Below are positions 44,980 through 57,352 of a DNA stretch of 64,000 nucleotides, piece by piece. Source of the stretch: Chlamydomonas sphaeroides. Its lineage: Eukaryota > Chlorophyta > Chlorophyceae > Chlamydomonadales > Chlamydomonadaceae. Position numbers and translations under genes: made by a program. The stretch lies in NCBI GenBank assembly GCA_001662425.1, contig BDDC01000039.1:46994-110993 (forward strand), in the 5' to 3' direction. The notes under the pieces were generated by a model. That model saw nothing but the letters and a program-made list of their open reading frames with translations. It did no database searches and was not told the DNA's origin. How positions within the stretch are numbered: position 1 is the first letter of the stretch; every line of letters starts with the position of its first letter.

Positions 44980-47900
44980 CTTGCGCTATCTGGCTTCATT
45001 TTGGATTAGTGATTGTAAGTTTGCTTAGCTTGCGTGGCTGCTGTAGATTGCATGGCTTCCTCGAGAGCGCCTCCCAGTCGTGCACCACGCATGTACCCCT
45101 GCCTTGCCCGCCTGCTTGGCCAAGGCGGTACACATGACTGCCTGCCTGCCTGCCTGGGCGATGGCCCCGCCTGCTGCCCGCCCTCTCCACCTGCCTGGTA
45201 TCCCTGCTGGCCCTTGCATCCATTTGCCTGCCCGTCTGTCTCGCTGCAGACCTCTGCGCGCATGACCCCAGCCGAGCAAGCAACAGATCCTCCCCTACTC
45301 CACATACCGTATGTCTGATGATTACTTTTATCCCCTGGGCCACATCAGCGCTCTTGTCCGACCCCCGGCTGCCCGTTGCCAACCCCGCCTAAGTCATCGT
45401 CGCCGTCGGTCGCCGTCACAGCCCGGCCCGGCTGCGCCCCCGCAAACCAGCATTCAACTGCGTTGCGCTGCAGCGCGGCTTGCGCTTTTACTTCAGAACC
45501 AGCGTGGAAGCCAATGGAGGGTACCCAAGACAACCGCGGCTTGCGATGATGCCCTGCATCGCATGAGCCATCCAGGAGGGCAGGCAGGCCCGGTTGGTAA
45601 GGATCTGCCCCCAGCGCCCACGCTCCTGCCCCTGCTGGCCAGTTGGCCCCGCCGCCCGACCCGGCCGAAACGCCCATGCCCGGCGGCGCGCACGAGCACT
45701 CGCTCGGCCTGCCGCCACACCTTTAGCCGGGGCGGGCAGGCCCCTGTCGCCGGCGCCGCCGGCGCCGGCGCCGGCGAGCGAGGAGCATCCAGGGCCGGCC
45801 AGCTGCCCTGGAGCCAGCAGGGGCAAGCGTGGCCTCATGCTCGGCGGCACGGCGTTCCGCGGCCAAGCCAGCGCCGGCCGTGCGAGTCCTAGGCAGCCGC
45901 GCGGGCCGGTGTGGGCGCAGTAGAAGTCCGGCCTCCGGCGGCCACCGGACAACAGGGAACGGACGGCGGGCTGCAGCGCGGGCAGGCCCCTTGTGCCCTG
46001 CCGGCCCTCATGCATCCCAGTCAGGCGGGACCGGCGGGTGGTCGCCGCTTATGCTGCCTTGACCCCTGACCTCGCATGTGCTGACACCCCCAGTGAGCGC
46101 GAATGATGCGGTGCAAGCGGAAGCGCAAGTGCGATTCGGCACCGAGGCCGTACGTGTCGTACTCCCTGCAATACGCACGGCTTCAGCATCGTCCCTCGAC
46201 GCCAGGCCGGCGCCAAGCAAGCCCCTGCATTCATACGTTGCGGCGGTGTCGTGGGCTGCCTTGGCCGTGGCGCCAAGCTGATGGGGTGTCCCGTAATAAG
46301 GCCTCGTAACCGCAGAGATCCCGGCTGCGCTGGGATGCGTGTATGGTGTATGGTGTCGTGAGTTGCCTTCGTTGCCCCGAGTGTAGGTGTATGTAGGCAG
46401 GTAGGGGCGCGCGCGGCACCTACCGATAGATAGATTGGCTTGGCACTGTACGGCTCGAGTCCGGCTGCCCATGCGCCCCATCCCACAGGCGCAGCACGTA
46501 CAAGTTACACAGGTTACTACTTTGGCTACGCGCTCAGCGTGAGCTGATCTTGGAGTGGCGCGTGAGACACGTCAAGACCGCGTCGAGACGCTGTAAGCAC
46601 TTGCCTGTCACGTACGCAGGCAGGTCTCTTTCTATCGAGGTGCTCTCCACTACCGGCAGAGACCTCTGGCATGCACGCGACTAGACCTACCCCCATGGAT
46701 CCTGCCGTACACGCATTCATCACTGCTGGTGCATCTGAATGCATCCCTTCTGACTGCGTACGACCAACGCGTCAAAACCCTTGGGCGCGTCGCGGCTGGG
46801 GTGGTAACATGCATGTTACTTAACTTTGAACTGAACACACACATGCCGAATTCACGCCGACATACACGCCGCAATTCTCCTGACCTCACGGACGGTACTG
46901 TGACAAGGCAGGATACGTTATGTCATGTCACGACAAGTCCTCGTTCACACGGTTTGGGCCAAGGCGACCCGCCCTCACGCGCACGGTGGGCCCTGGAGTG
47001 CTTGGGCGAAACGGGAGCGAGGTTGGGGACTCAGCAGGGTCCCGGGCGGTTACGCCCAGCCATGACTACCTGGATGGGCGGTGGGGCGGGGGTTACACGC
47101 ACGGGATGCGCGCGCCAAGGGTGAATGCGCCTAATGCGCCCACCCCTGGGCGGCCCAGGCAGGGGCTTACATGCGCCCGCCAAGGACGGACCGACAGGTA
47201 GGGGTTCCAATTACAACCAGAAGGATACAGGTAGGTAGGGTTGGTCCCGCCTGCATCTGCTGCATTCATGCCCGCCCTTGGGGCAGACCGCCACTTGCGT
47301 CCCACGTACGTATCTAACGTATCAGCACGCAGGGCGCCCTGTACCGATCACGCCTGCAAAACGCAACAGCGAACTGAGCCGGCGCTCGCTCGCGGTTATC
47401 GCTTTCAGCCCCACTGCAGTCGACCGTGTTTTGGATAAAAAGTTGAGATTCGAGCCGCCCTGCACTGCTGTTGATTTGAGAACGTCGAAGGGTCTCACGA
47501 TAGCCATTGGCGTGTCCGCGGTGGGCAGATAGAGCGCATTCAACATGGCTCATACGTGCTTGGTGCATACAGGCATACATGCTGGCAGCAGTCCTGGCGC
47601 GTGCTCGGTGTCTCGTCTGCCACACAAGCACCTGGACTGTAATGTATGTGCACAGGGGACAGAAGTGCTAGCAGTCCAGAAACCGATGCAGGCGAGTCGT
47701 CGCGCCATGCATACATATGCGAAGCCGCATGATACATACAGCCTAAAAATTCAGAGCTTCACGCCTTTTGCTGAGATGAACGACGGCGGTTGCACCTGCG
47801 TGCTGCAGCAGCAGTGGATGCTTTATTTCGCTGCTGTACCTTTTCTCACGTGCACAAGTGCGACAATGATGTACTACTTTAAGTAATTTTGTTGGCCGTA

Positions 47901-48918
47901 TGGCAATAATTTTAGGTAGGTTGGAAAGTATTGTCAGCAGTTGCCCGTGCGTGCCTGTACGGTGGACGGCGGTGGGCAGTTGTCGAGCAAGGTCCTAGCG
48001 TGAACTGAACCTGCTTATTTTTCCCTTGCAAGCTTAAGCCATCGAATGTCAAGGTAATGCATATGCGCCTGATTTTGCTTCGTTTTTAGTGGCGGTTTTG
48101 AGTTTATTCGTGGATGCTATCATGCGCAACAGCAATATCATTTCATGCCTTACTTCATTTATAATATGTTGCTCAGCTTGCTGCAAGCTGCTGTCAGGGG
48201 CGACGTACGGCCATGCACGGGAAGAGAGCGACCCCTGCCATTTGTCCTTGAGGGAGCCGCCACCGCTAGCCAGCGCCACAGCGCCTCATATGTCCCGCAG
48301 TACTTAGCTAGCGCACGTACTTGTGAACAGACGTCGCGTACCTTGCGCAGTGCACCAGCAGCGGCCTCTACAAAACCCAAGCCTTGTTGCCTTGTTCAGC
48401 TGGCATAGCAGTAGGAGGAGCAGCAGCAGCCAGCAGTCCGCAGCGACGACGGCGGCGGCAACACTGCTGCGCAACGCCCTTCCTCTTGAGCCGCGATCGG
48501 CAGCCATTAAGCGCCGGTGCGGAATGCTAGGTGATGTGCTGAAATACATACAGCTGCGGTCGGCGTGCAGCAGATTGCTGACTGCTGCCGAGCGACGCGC
48601 GTTTTCGGTGCATGCCGCACGTCATCACGGCCCGCGCGCTGCAGCGACTCGGATGCAGCGATTCGGATGCACTTCCGCATGTATGGGTTATCGCGCCAGC
48701 CATCCAGTCTGAGTGCTGCCAGAAATGCTTACTTGCCATGCATCTTTACTTTCGTTCGCAGACGATACATGTGGCCGACGGCGCTGTCACGCGAGGCTGT
48801 AAAGGACACGCAGGTAAGGTCGGGTCAGGTGGTGAACCTTGGCCACTGGGAGGCGCCTTGAAAAACGCATAATGTTGCCCGTGCATCGCAGCGCTCGCTC
48901 GCTGCCGAAGCGAGCGCT

Positions 48919-51900
48919 ATGAATGCTGTGCGCCTCACATTAAGCGCTAGGGTAACCGCAACAATGTGCCTGCAGGCACAGTACATCGGCGTCCTGGGCG
49001 ACACACCGCCGTCGGCAGCAGATGCAACCATGGTGCCAAGAACGTCCTCTACGGTGATAACCTCGCCACCAGCCGACACCGCCAGTGGCAGCGCGTCACA
49101 AGCTCAGTTACACTTTGCTGACGTGCGCTTTGCGGACGCGCACACACCCATGTCTGCGACGGAGCGGCCCTTGGCCACTCACCGCGACGACAGGACTACT
49201 GCGCCGCCGGGAACCGCGGGCGCCGCGCATCAGGTGCTTCCAGGCAGCAGCATCGGTGCGGCGGCTCGCCAGTGCATGCCGCCAGCCGGAGGCTTCGCAG
49301 GCGCAGCGCTGACGCATCTCGGGGGACTCGCCGGCTACGCCCTCAGCGCCCACACACAGCAGCAGCAGCTGCCGACGCCGCCCCGGCGGGAAGCGCTGCG
49401 GCTCAGCCGGCACCCCAACGGCGGCTCGTACCCAGGACCCTACGCCGCGTGGCGCACTGCAGAAGCGCCGCTGCGCAGCAGACACAGCATGCCGTCAGTC
49501 GCGCACACGCAGCACGCCATGGCAGCGGCGTCCGGCCCCGCCAAGCTCCTGGACGACGGCGCGCCACCGCTGCCGCAAGACCGCATGGCCATGCACGGCG
49601 CCGGCTACGAGCTTTACGGCTCAGGCCAGGCGTGCGGCGTGTCTCTGGCTGGCGCGTACGGCGCATATGATGGCCAGCAGTACGGCAGGCCGCTTGGCGG
49701 GGGTGCGTACCGGCACCACCCGCCGCCGCCGCCGCTCCTCCAGCAGGGTACGTAGGTGCCCCTGGTGCGGCCGTACATACGTGTTGGGGCTGGCGGGGGC
49801 AGCAGGCGGGCGGCGCACGCTAGCCTCCTGCTTGCAGCCGCCGTGCCGCCCGCTGCCACATCTGGGCCGATCGATGCCAGTGCAGGCAAATGCCTTGGTC
49901 GCCTGATCGTGTGATAACCGTCCCCCATGCTGCGTCCTGCCGCCGCGTCCCTCTGCCACAGGCCGGCCTTGGGCCTTGCCGCCAATGTCCGTTCTGCTGC
50001 CGCAGCAGCAGCCTCACGCGGCACGCCGCCACGCAGCAGCGGCGTACGACGACGGCCCCTCCAGACCGACGCCCGCCTCTCGAGTGGCAGGCGCGCCGCA
50101 GCCTTCTCATAACCTGGACCCGTACTCGCACCCGTACGGGCACCCGTACCCAGTCGCCGCCGCGGGGTTCCGGCGGCGGCCGCCGCCCCGCACCGAGTTC
50201 GGCCCTCAAGCGGCGCGGGAAGAGATTCCGGCCGCAATGGCCATGCTTGACGCCGCTTGGCTCTACGACACCCCGACTAGCAGCGGCGTCGGAGTCCGCG
50301 GCGGTATCGACATCGGTGTCAGCTCTGGCGACAGGGGTGGCGGCTACGGCAGCGGCAGCGCGGGCGACGACGACGACGACGACGACGATTACCAGTGCGC
50401 GGGCTGCCGCTGCTGCAAGCGGCGACGCCGCGCGTCCGCGCCGGCGCTGCCTCGCAAAGCGCCGCGGCCCGCCGAGGCCGTGCCGCTGCCCGCAGGCCCA
50501 GCGCCTCATCCCTCCCTCCAGCAGCAGGCGCCAGTGCCGCACGGCACGTTGCCGTATCCGGTAGCGGCCACCGCAGCGCCGCCTCAAAGAGCACCAGACG
50601 GAGCTGACGCTGTCGATCACGTCTTCGCCGACACGGAGCTGGCCGCGTGTGCGGCGGCCGTTGCCGGCTGCGCGCCCGGCGCCGGCGCTGGCGGCCAGCC
50701 GCTGCTGGCTGCGTCGGCTGCGTCCGAGGAGCCGCCGCGGCCGCCGCCGGCGGGCCGTCCCGTGGACGTCGGCGGTGAGGCGCCTGCAGGCGACGCGGAC
50801 ACGGAGTGGCTGGCTGAGCTGCTTGGGAGCGGGGAGCTGGAGGGCTTCAATGTCGCGGAGCAGCGGCAGCTGGTCGCCGACGCCGCCAACCCCAAGGCCA
50901 GCGCCGCGACGCCCGAGGAGGCGGCTGGATCCCCTGCCCCACCGCCGCTTCCCATCGCCACGTCGCTGCCGCTGCCACCACATTACTCGCCGCCGCCACA
51001 GCCGTCGCCACCGTCTCCGCCGTCTTCGTCGCCGTCACGATCTCCTTCACCGTCGCGATCGCCATCGACATCGCCGCCCGCTCCACCGTTGCTGCCCGCT
51101 GCTGCTAGCTCGCCAGGCGCCTCCAAGTCCGCCAATGCCGGCAGTGGACGCAAGCGCGGAGGCCGTTCCGGGCAGGCGCCTGCCCACGGCGGCTCTGGCT
51201 CCGCCGGTGCTGGCCCAGCCAAGGGCTCCGACGACGTAGCACCGGACGCCGCGACGACTATCTTCCAGCGGCCCGACCGGATCCTCATCACCGTGGCGGG
51301 CGGTGTCGGCACCCAGCAGCAGCAGGGCACCCCGGCCATCGTGCCCCAAGGTGCGGACCTGCGCCAAGCCTCGCAGCTACTTTAAGGCGCAAGCCGCCAC
51401 GCCGCGCGCGCGTGCCGAGGCGCGCGAGCACGGCCTTCGGCGCCCGCTTGATACCGGCGGTGCCCTGGCCGCTGCGCAACACTTCCGACCAATCCAGCTG
51501 CCGGCCACTGCGTGCCGGCGCAGGCCTGTGCGTGCTGGCTGCCTGCTGCGGGGTGCGGCACCTGCCTGCATGCCCGCGTGCGTGCTATCCTGGCCTGACG
51601 CCTGGCACTTGCTTGTCCTAGGTGCCCTTCTCTGACTTTCACGCTGCTAGCTACATCAGCGAAAGCCTGGCGCCTGATGGGGTGCTGGCCCCCGCAGGCA
51701 ACGTTCCCGAGGCCGCGCTGCGGGCTGCTGCGGCGGTGGGCGGCCATGTGGTGGGCGAGCTGAAGCTGGGGCTGTACCTGGCGGGAGGCCCCTGCGTCGA
51801 GTACCCGCTGGGCTGCCCGGAGCTCATCACGCGCAGCGCCTTTGAGCGCGCGGGCGGCAGCGCCATGGTGAGGTTGCTGGTGGCATGCGTGTGTGTCCGA

Positions 51901-52552
51901 GGGAGGGGTGTTGGGCCCAGCATGCATGCATGTCCGCTCTCCACGAGCCGGCTCGCAGCGCATTTGCACGTTCCCGTCATTGCTGCCATGCACAACCCCG
52001 GCCCCCATCCGCCCGAACCCCCAGGCCAAGTGGTACCGCAGCATCAAGGTGCTGCCGGACGGCCAGCCGCTGGGCATGTGGCTGGAGCAGCGCAACATGC
52101 CGGTCATCAAGGTGAGCGAGGGCGCGTGCGGCAGGGGAACGGAGGGCGCGTGTCCGCACGTGCGCGCGTGCGTGAGCACGGTTGGGTTGCGGCTGGAAAG
52201 CTAGTCTGATTGAGTCGCTGCGCTGTGTGCGCTGTGTGCGAGGCGGTCTGGAACATGCGCATGCCCTACATCTAATATCGGGCAGGAACCGGCGGTGGCA
52301 GTCCCCGGTTGTGGAGCATCCCGCCGGGTCGGGGCAGCGATTGCGCCTGCTGTTGACGGACGCACGCCCTGGGACCTTGGGACCTGCGCCCCCGACGCCG
52401 GCCTGATGATGGGCTGTGGTGTGCTGCTTCCTTCGTGCTGTGCCGCGCCGATGCAGGGCAAGCCCCGCCGTAGCCTTCAGCCGGCTGGCGTGGGGGCCGA
52501 GCGCGAGCCCTCGGGCGTGGCGAGCGACGGCGGCGGCGGCAACGAGCAATGA
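48919..52552 (+). CDS. SAND-domain (VARL/RegA-like) putative transcription regulator, copy 1, about 856 aa
   Basis: Five exons with compatible phases: 48919-49747, 49962-51350, 51698-51867, 52025-52111, 52457-52552. The first 740 residues are low complexity (Ala, Pro, Gly, Gln, His). They contain an acidic run of eight Asp followed by a C-x2-C-x-C-C-K-R-R-R-R cluster, and an ITVAGGVG motif just before the conserved domain. The C-terminal SAND domain (about 756-835) shows VVGELK, ITRSAFERAGG, K-W-Y-R-S-I-K-V and P-L-G-M-W-L-E, then G-K-P-R-R. These match the SAND fold core (F-E-x2-G-G...K-W-x-R-S-I...L-x2-W-L). In volvocine algae, SAND proteins of the VARL family include RegA, which represses growth in somatic cells. 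Orthology to any named member is not established. The ATG at 48919 is the furthest upstream in frame; upstream 5' exons are possible. Confidence 0.75.
51819..52084 (+). repeat. Near-identical tract shared with SAND copy 2 (copy 1 side)
   Basis: This spans the end of exon 3, the whole 157-bp intron 3 and most of exon 4. It matches 60319-60584 at a constant offset of 8,500 bp with only three differences (51985, 52039, 52043) and no indels. Confidence 0.97.
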
Positions 52553-55500
52553 AAGAGCCGCGCCATGCATGGTGGCGGACGTGTGGGGAGCGAGGTAGCC
52601 TCCGGGTCCGACAACACGTAGGGGCGCACGCACTCGTGCCATGCGCTGCTGCGTACAGCAGTAGGTGGAGCTGCGCGTATTGCGGTACGTACGCCTGGTG
52701 AGGGCTGGCATTGTGTGTGTATTGTGTGCGCAGGGTTAATGGGGCGTTGGGGTCCGGGGCGGGGCCATGCGTAGGGGCGCCTGCGGGCGGTCGCCCCCAG
52801 ATGTGCGTGCGTCAGCAGTTGGGGGCTGGGGAGCTGTCTGCGGTAGTGTGGGAGCTTTATGTCGCCGAGGGCGCCGCCGTGGGTATCGCATGTGGTTAAC
52901 GGCACATGATCGCTTGTGACATCCCGCCCAGTGTTCTTTGTATTGTTGGCCGTTCTGTTGACCCTTCTTCAAGTCAAGATAAGGCGGGCTTTGCTACAGT
53001 CGAGAGGGGGCAGGCGGTGCGGCGCGCACGCGGCGTAGCATGGGCGATAGCTGTCTTCAGAGTGGCACTCGCCAGGGCTGCCGTTGCGTCGATACAGCAG
53101 CTCTGAGCCGCCGGTTGCGCGGTAGCAGCAGTCACGCGCATCATTCAATTGGGGGACTCGGCATCTAGCGTTCAATGGTGGCCGGTGCGTTCTGAATGGA
53201 TGGCGGCCAGCGTGCCGCGCGCAACGGACGCCGAGCGGGTGCGGCAGCGGCTGGTGCGCTGTGCGGCGTATGTGCCGCGGCATCTCAACTTGGCCCTTGG
53301 CCGTGGGGTGTGTGTGTGTGGATGGGAGGGAGGTTCTTTGCGGTAGTGCCGCAGATCTGGGTGGCTGGAGTTCAGATAGAGGTCGGTGCGGCGGCTGTTC
53401 GGGTCTTTTTAGCCATGGGTCGCTTAGAGGCGTCTGCGTGTTGCGGGCGGGGGTCGGGCGAGGCCACCGCGTGTTCGGCATATGGCTGGCGCACTAGGTT
53501 CCGTCTAGAGCAGGGTCTTGGAGAGAGGGCCCCTTGGCGGCTTCCTGCACGGCGCTAGCGTGTTGCCGTATGCAACGTAACGATGGGTGGGTCGGCTGTG
53601 GTTAGGATCGGTGCGCGTGCGGCTGTGGCGAGGCCTCCTCCCTTCTTGATTTCGTCTGTTTTTAGCGTGGGGCGTGGAGGGCAGTGTGGTGTCGGCGGGC
53701 GTTGGCCCCTGCCCGCGGCCCTGTGTGGCCCGCGGCGGGCGAGGACTGCAGGAGGGCGAGCTTGGGGGACGGCCCAGCAGGGGCCACACATGCCACTGCA
53801 GCAGCGGCAGCGGCACCAGATGGGCCCTGCGGGGCCGCGCAGCGCGAGCACGTGGACATGTGGCTGGGCGGCGGCGGCGCGGCGGCGCTCAGTCTCGGCC
53901 TCCGCCCATCCATGTGGTTGGCGGCAAGCGGCAGCGGTGGACCGTGAGCCTGCTGCGCCTAACAACCTGATGCTCGGGTATGCGGCGTCGTGCACTGCTG
54001 CTGAGGCTGGGGAGTGGCCGTGCCCCACCCGAGTGTTGATGACAGGCGGTGTAGCTGGGGCGGCGGTGTCATTTCTTTACTGAGGTGGAGGGATGGGGTG
54101 CGTTGCCGCCAACCAGCAGCCCTGCCTGATGCTGGCTTTGGGGGATGGCGCGCCCCCGCGGCACTGATGGACGGAGCCAGCTGCGGAAGCCGGGGCACTG
54201 ACGGCTGGCACCCTTGCGGGCGGTGCGTGGGGCTGGGCCCGAGGCTTGCGCAATGCTTGAAATGCAGTGGAGGTGCTCGAGCGCTGTCGTACGTACGCGG
54301 GGCGCGGATGGAGGCGAGGGGCGCGGCGCGTTTAAATAAGCGTACGCGCAATGTATGTCCCCAGGAGCAGGATGGAGTTGCACGTCGTCATTACTCTGCT
54401 TTTGTGTGTGCATGCATCCTTGACGTGATACCAACCCCTTATGGTTTCCCAGGCGCTGAGGGCTCGTGTTCTACATAGAACTTCTTGCTGGCCTGTTGCG
54501 CAGCACATGCTTCTTTGTGACCACACGAACGTACGTATGCGTAACCGCGGCGCGTGCGCCGAGCCGTAGTTGCGTTTTTCTTGATGTACTGAGCTGTTGG
54601 AGCACAAAGGAAGGCGCAGGAGCGGTATCGATGCAGCGGCTGGAGGGCCCGGCAGGCTACGGGCCTTGGGTCCATCGCCCCGCCCCGTGCCCTCACCTTC
54701 CGTGCATTCTCCTCACCATCCTCATGCCGTACTACCTTGGTTGACTGGATCATTTGGGCGGGTTGCATGCGCGGCGCGGCCGCCTGCGCCGGCCGGCAAT
54801 GCGCCGTGCGTTAGTTCGCTGCATGCATGGCTTCCTTCAATGCATTCGTCGCCCGTCCGTACGCGTCGTTGTTTGCTGTCCATCAATGAACAGGGCCGCA
54901 CCAGCCTGGCCTGGTGTTGCTTGTCCCGTAGCGCACTTGTAAGCATACAAGCATCTTGTGCGTCATGCCGTGACGTCATGCCCGGATGTGCCGTGGCCTC
55001 CCTGCTTGCCTGCCTGCAAACCGCTCAGCAGCCCGACGCCTGCAGCCGCGCCTGCATGCTTGGCGGGGCCATGCTTGGCGCCTGCGGCCAAGCAAGCAGC
55101 GAGCCTGGCGGCCCACGCGCCCTCCGGCCGCCGCCCCTCGCGCAAGTGACCCGTGAGCACGGCCAGCGCCTCCGCGACGCGCCCCTTCGCAGCAGCGGGC
55201 TAGCTAGCTTGCACAGGCCCAATCAAGGGGGGCATCACCGGCCGTGACGACGCTGCTCACATGCGTCAGCAGCCGGGTTACGGGATCCACCGCCCCGCTA
55301 CGTACGCCGCCGAGACAGCTACGTGCTGCCGGGCACTGCGCCGCATGTTGATGGTCCGGCCCACCGGCCCACCGGCCCACCGCCGGGCGACTGCGAGCGG
55401 GGCAGTAGCGAGCTGGCAGCAGGTCAAGCGCGCGAGCGAGGGGCTTACGCGGGATGGGGTGCGATGGGAGGTTGGGGCGAGCCATGCACCCAGGCATGCG

Positions 55501-56017
55501 CAGCTGGGACAGGTTTTGAAAAGGAGAGGACGAGCGAGGACGCGCCTCACAGTACGCAACGCGGCTCCGACCAGAGCGAGCGTGGGCGGGCCGAGCCAGT
55601 GGTGCGACGGGAGCCCAGCTGCCTTCCTCAAAGCATGAAGATCGCGAGCGCATCGAAAGCGCACGTTAGCCTTGCACAACGTACAGCTGTGCCATAGCTA
55701 CTTCTACAATACAGTGCCATTCTCTAGCCGAGCAATTGCTGCGTAAAGCCGCCGCCGCCGCCGCCGCCACCACCAGGCCGGGGCCGACCGGTCGCGGGGG
55801 CGGCGGCGGCCGCTGCAAGCAGCCGAGCTCAGCCTCTGGCGGCGCCAAGCGGCAGCGTAGCGGCATATTGGAGGCTAAGTGGGCAGGGAGGGCGGGCCCT
55901 GCCTCCTGGCCAGGCCTGGCCGTGTCTGGCTGGCTGGGCGGCGGCTGTTGTGATAGCGGCCGTAGGCTTGTGATCGCGAGGCTGGGGGGCGGGGGCCCCG
56001 GCCCGCCCCCGCCATTA

Positions 56018-56250
56018 GGGCAGAGCTCACCAGGGCTCGTATCTTAGTTACCCAGGTAACCCCGACATGTTGACCGTTTGGGACTTTACACTCATGTCAC
56101 CCGGGCTGGGTGACCTCAGGCGGCTGTGGGGCCAGCGAAATCACCCTCAACGCCGAATGTTGCTGGGCGGCAACCGTCTTTGGCGCCACATCGGGTGAAT
56201 TCCCGGCCGCAAGGCCAGGGGAAGTCACCCAACACGGGTGAGCTCTGCCC
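56018..56250. mobile_element. MITE-like non-autonomous DNA element with 14-bp terminal inverted repeats
   Basis: The left end GGGCAGAGCTCACC (56018-56031) is the exact reverse complement of the right end (56237-56250). Total length is 233 bp with no coding capacity. GCCATT lies beside both ends (one extra base on the left), resembling an imperfect target-site duplication. Internal subterminal inverted repeats of TCACCC/GGGTGA type are present around 56097-56112 and 56225-56240. Confidence 0.65.
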
Positions 56251-56464
56251 GCCATTTCTTTGTAGAGTATTGCCTCTTATGCCTCCTTGTCCACGCCCCT
56301 TCCTTGCGCCTCCTTGTGCGTGCCTGCCGCGCCCCTGCCTTCTGCCCACCAGTGGGTCTGCCCTTTACATGCGTTAACATGCTACTGATAATCATGGTGT
56401 TTGTGAACACCGTCAATGCAGTTGGATGGCACCATTATAATATCTATTGTTCCGTAATTTAGGG

Positions 56465-56630
56465 CGCACGTTCTGGTTGCTGGGTTTAGAGGAGAAATTT
56501 ACAGTAAATCCGGGCACACGTTTTAGGGGCCGGATTTGCGGAAGAAATTTACCGTAAAGCCACGGACCACCACTTCTTCCGTAAAACAGGGGTGGATTTG
56601 CGGAGAAAAAGACCCGAATTTACGGAACTT
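56465..56630. repeat. Three diverged roughly 50-bp repeats around TTTACCGTAAA motifs
   Basis: Successive segments share a GGATTTGCGGA(A)GAAA-like core and TTTAC(A/C)GTAAA palindromes, e.g. near 56497-56512, 56531-56557 and 56593-56625. Composition is clearly more AT-rich than the genes. It is probably a decayed transposable-element fragment. Confidence 0.5.
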
Positions 56631-57154
56631 TGACCCCCCCCCTTTTCCCCGAGTGAGACCAGAGGGCGCGTCCCAGACGAGTGCCGGCGCGTAAAGCGCT
56701 GGTTGAGAGGGTGGTGGGCGCCTACGCAAGCAACGCCTTACTGAAGTAGCAGCCCAATTGATTGGGGGCGGCCAGCAGCTCTTGATGAATTACTGGGTGG
56801 TGGCTACGTCCCTTATCCCAGCAGTCTTGATGGGGCCACCCCGCCCGTCAAGCAAAGCGGGAGCGTTGACCACGATGTTGGCTGTGTACGGAAAGCGCGC
56901 CCAGATGGCCAGAGCCGAGACGGAGCTGAGCTGACCCGGGGATGCCCGTAGAGGGGGTCACCAGCGCAACCGGCCGGGAGGTAGGGCGTCACAGGTTGAT
57001 GCTGGTATGTGGAGGGCCGCACGACGAGGTGCGGCTGCCTCAAGCTCCTTATATATTGATGAAATTCACGTTTTCGCAGGTTACAGGTATTCCTACTTTG
57101 ACTTCGTTCTAGCTCATAATAAGCTCCTTGTATGGTTCTGTAACGACACGCCTT

Positions 57155-57352
57155 ATTACAGGCTCACTCTAGCCCTATGGGCTATCCCTGGGGTTTCCTC
57201 TCTCTTGGCCTCTGGCCAGGGTTAAGGTCCTGTGCGTGCCCTGGTGGGGTGCCGTACAGGTGGGCCTCGCCTATGGCTCGGCCCTCCCGATTGTATCGGG
57301 GTCTCTTGACTCCCCCAAGTCGGGAGTAGTACATTACAGGTTCACTCTGGCA
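57155..57352 (+). repeat. Pair of about 19-bp direct repeats 178 bp apart
   Basis: ATTACAGGCTCACTCT at 57155 recurs as ATTACAGGTTCACTCT at 57333. The DNA between includes a short hairpin-forming CTCCCGAT...ATCGGGG region. It could be a transposon remnant or a partial tandem unit. Confidence 0.45.

Larger units (their letters stand above)
43966..48918. other. Gene-poor interval
   Basis: About 5 kb with no identifiable gene, apart from a possible minus-strand terminal exon at 44884-44979. It begins with the helicase 3' UTR. Simple CTGCC/CTGG-rich stretches lie near 45130-45240. Composition becomes more AT-rich around 47700-48180. The last few hundred bases likely hold 5' UTR and promoter of the SAND gene at 48919. 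Confidence 0.45.

Noticed and set aside
44473..45009. Plus-strand ORF ending in a hydrophobic I-L-A-L-S-G-F-I-L-D tail
   Set aside because: Weak codon bias. The biased frame in the overlap is on the minus strand (44884-44979).
45488..46015. Minus-strand ORF with a locally coding-like D-F-Y-C-A-H-T-G-P-R-G stretch
   Set aside because: Only about 12 codons look biased. No splice-compatible link to the orphan exon at 44884 and no family match could be made.
51341..51697. Alternative splicing of SAND copy 1 using donor 51341 and acceptor 51621 (adds about 25 residues beginning V-P-F-S-D-F)
   Set aside because: In frame, but the paralogue uses the phase-1 donor and the equivalent of acceptor 51697, giving equal-length aligned exons. 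Kept only as a possible isoform.
53684..53947. Plus-strand 87-codon ORF in the SAND intergenic region
   Set aside because: Partly GC3-biased but composed of Gly/Ala/Pro low complexity, with an equally open frame on the other strand.
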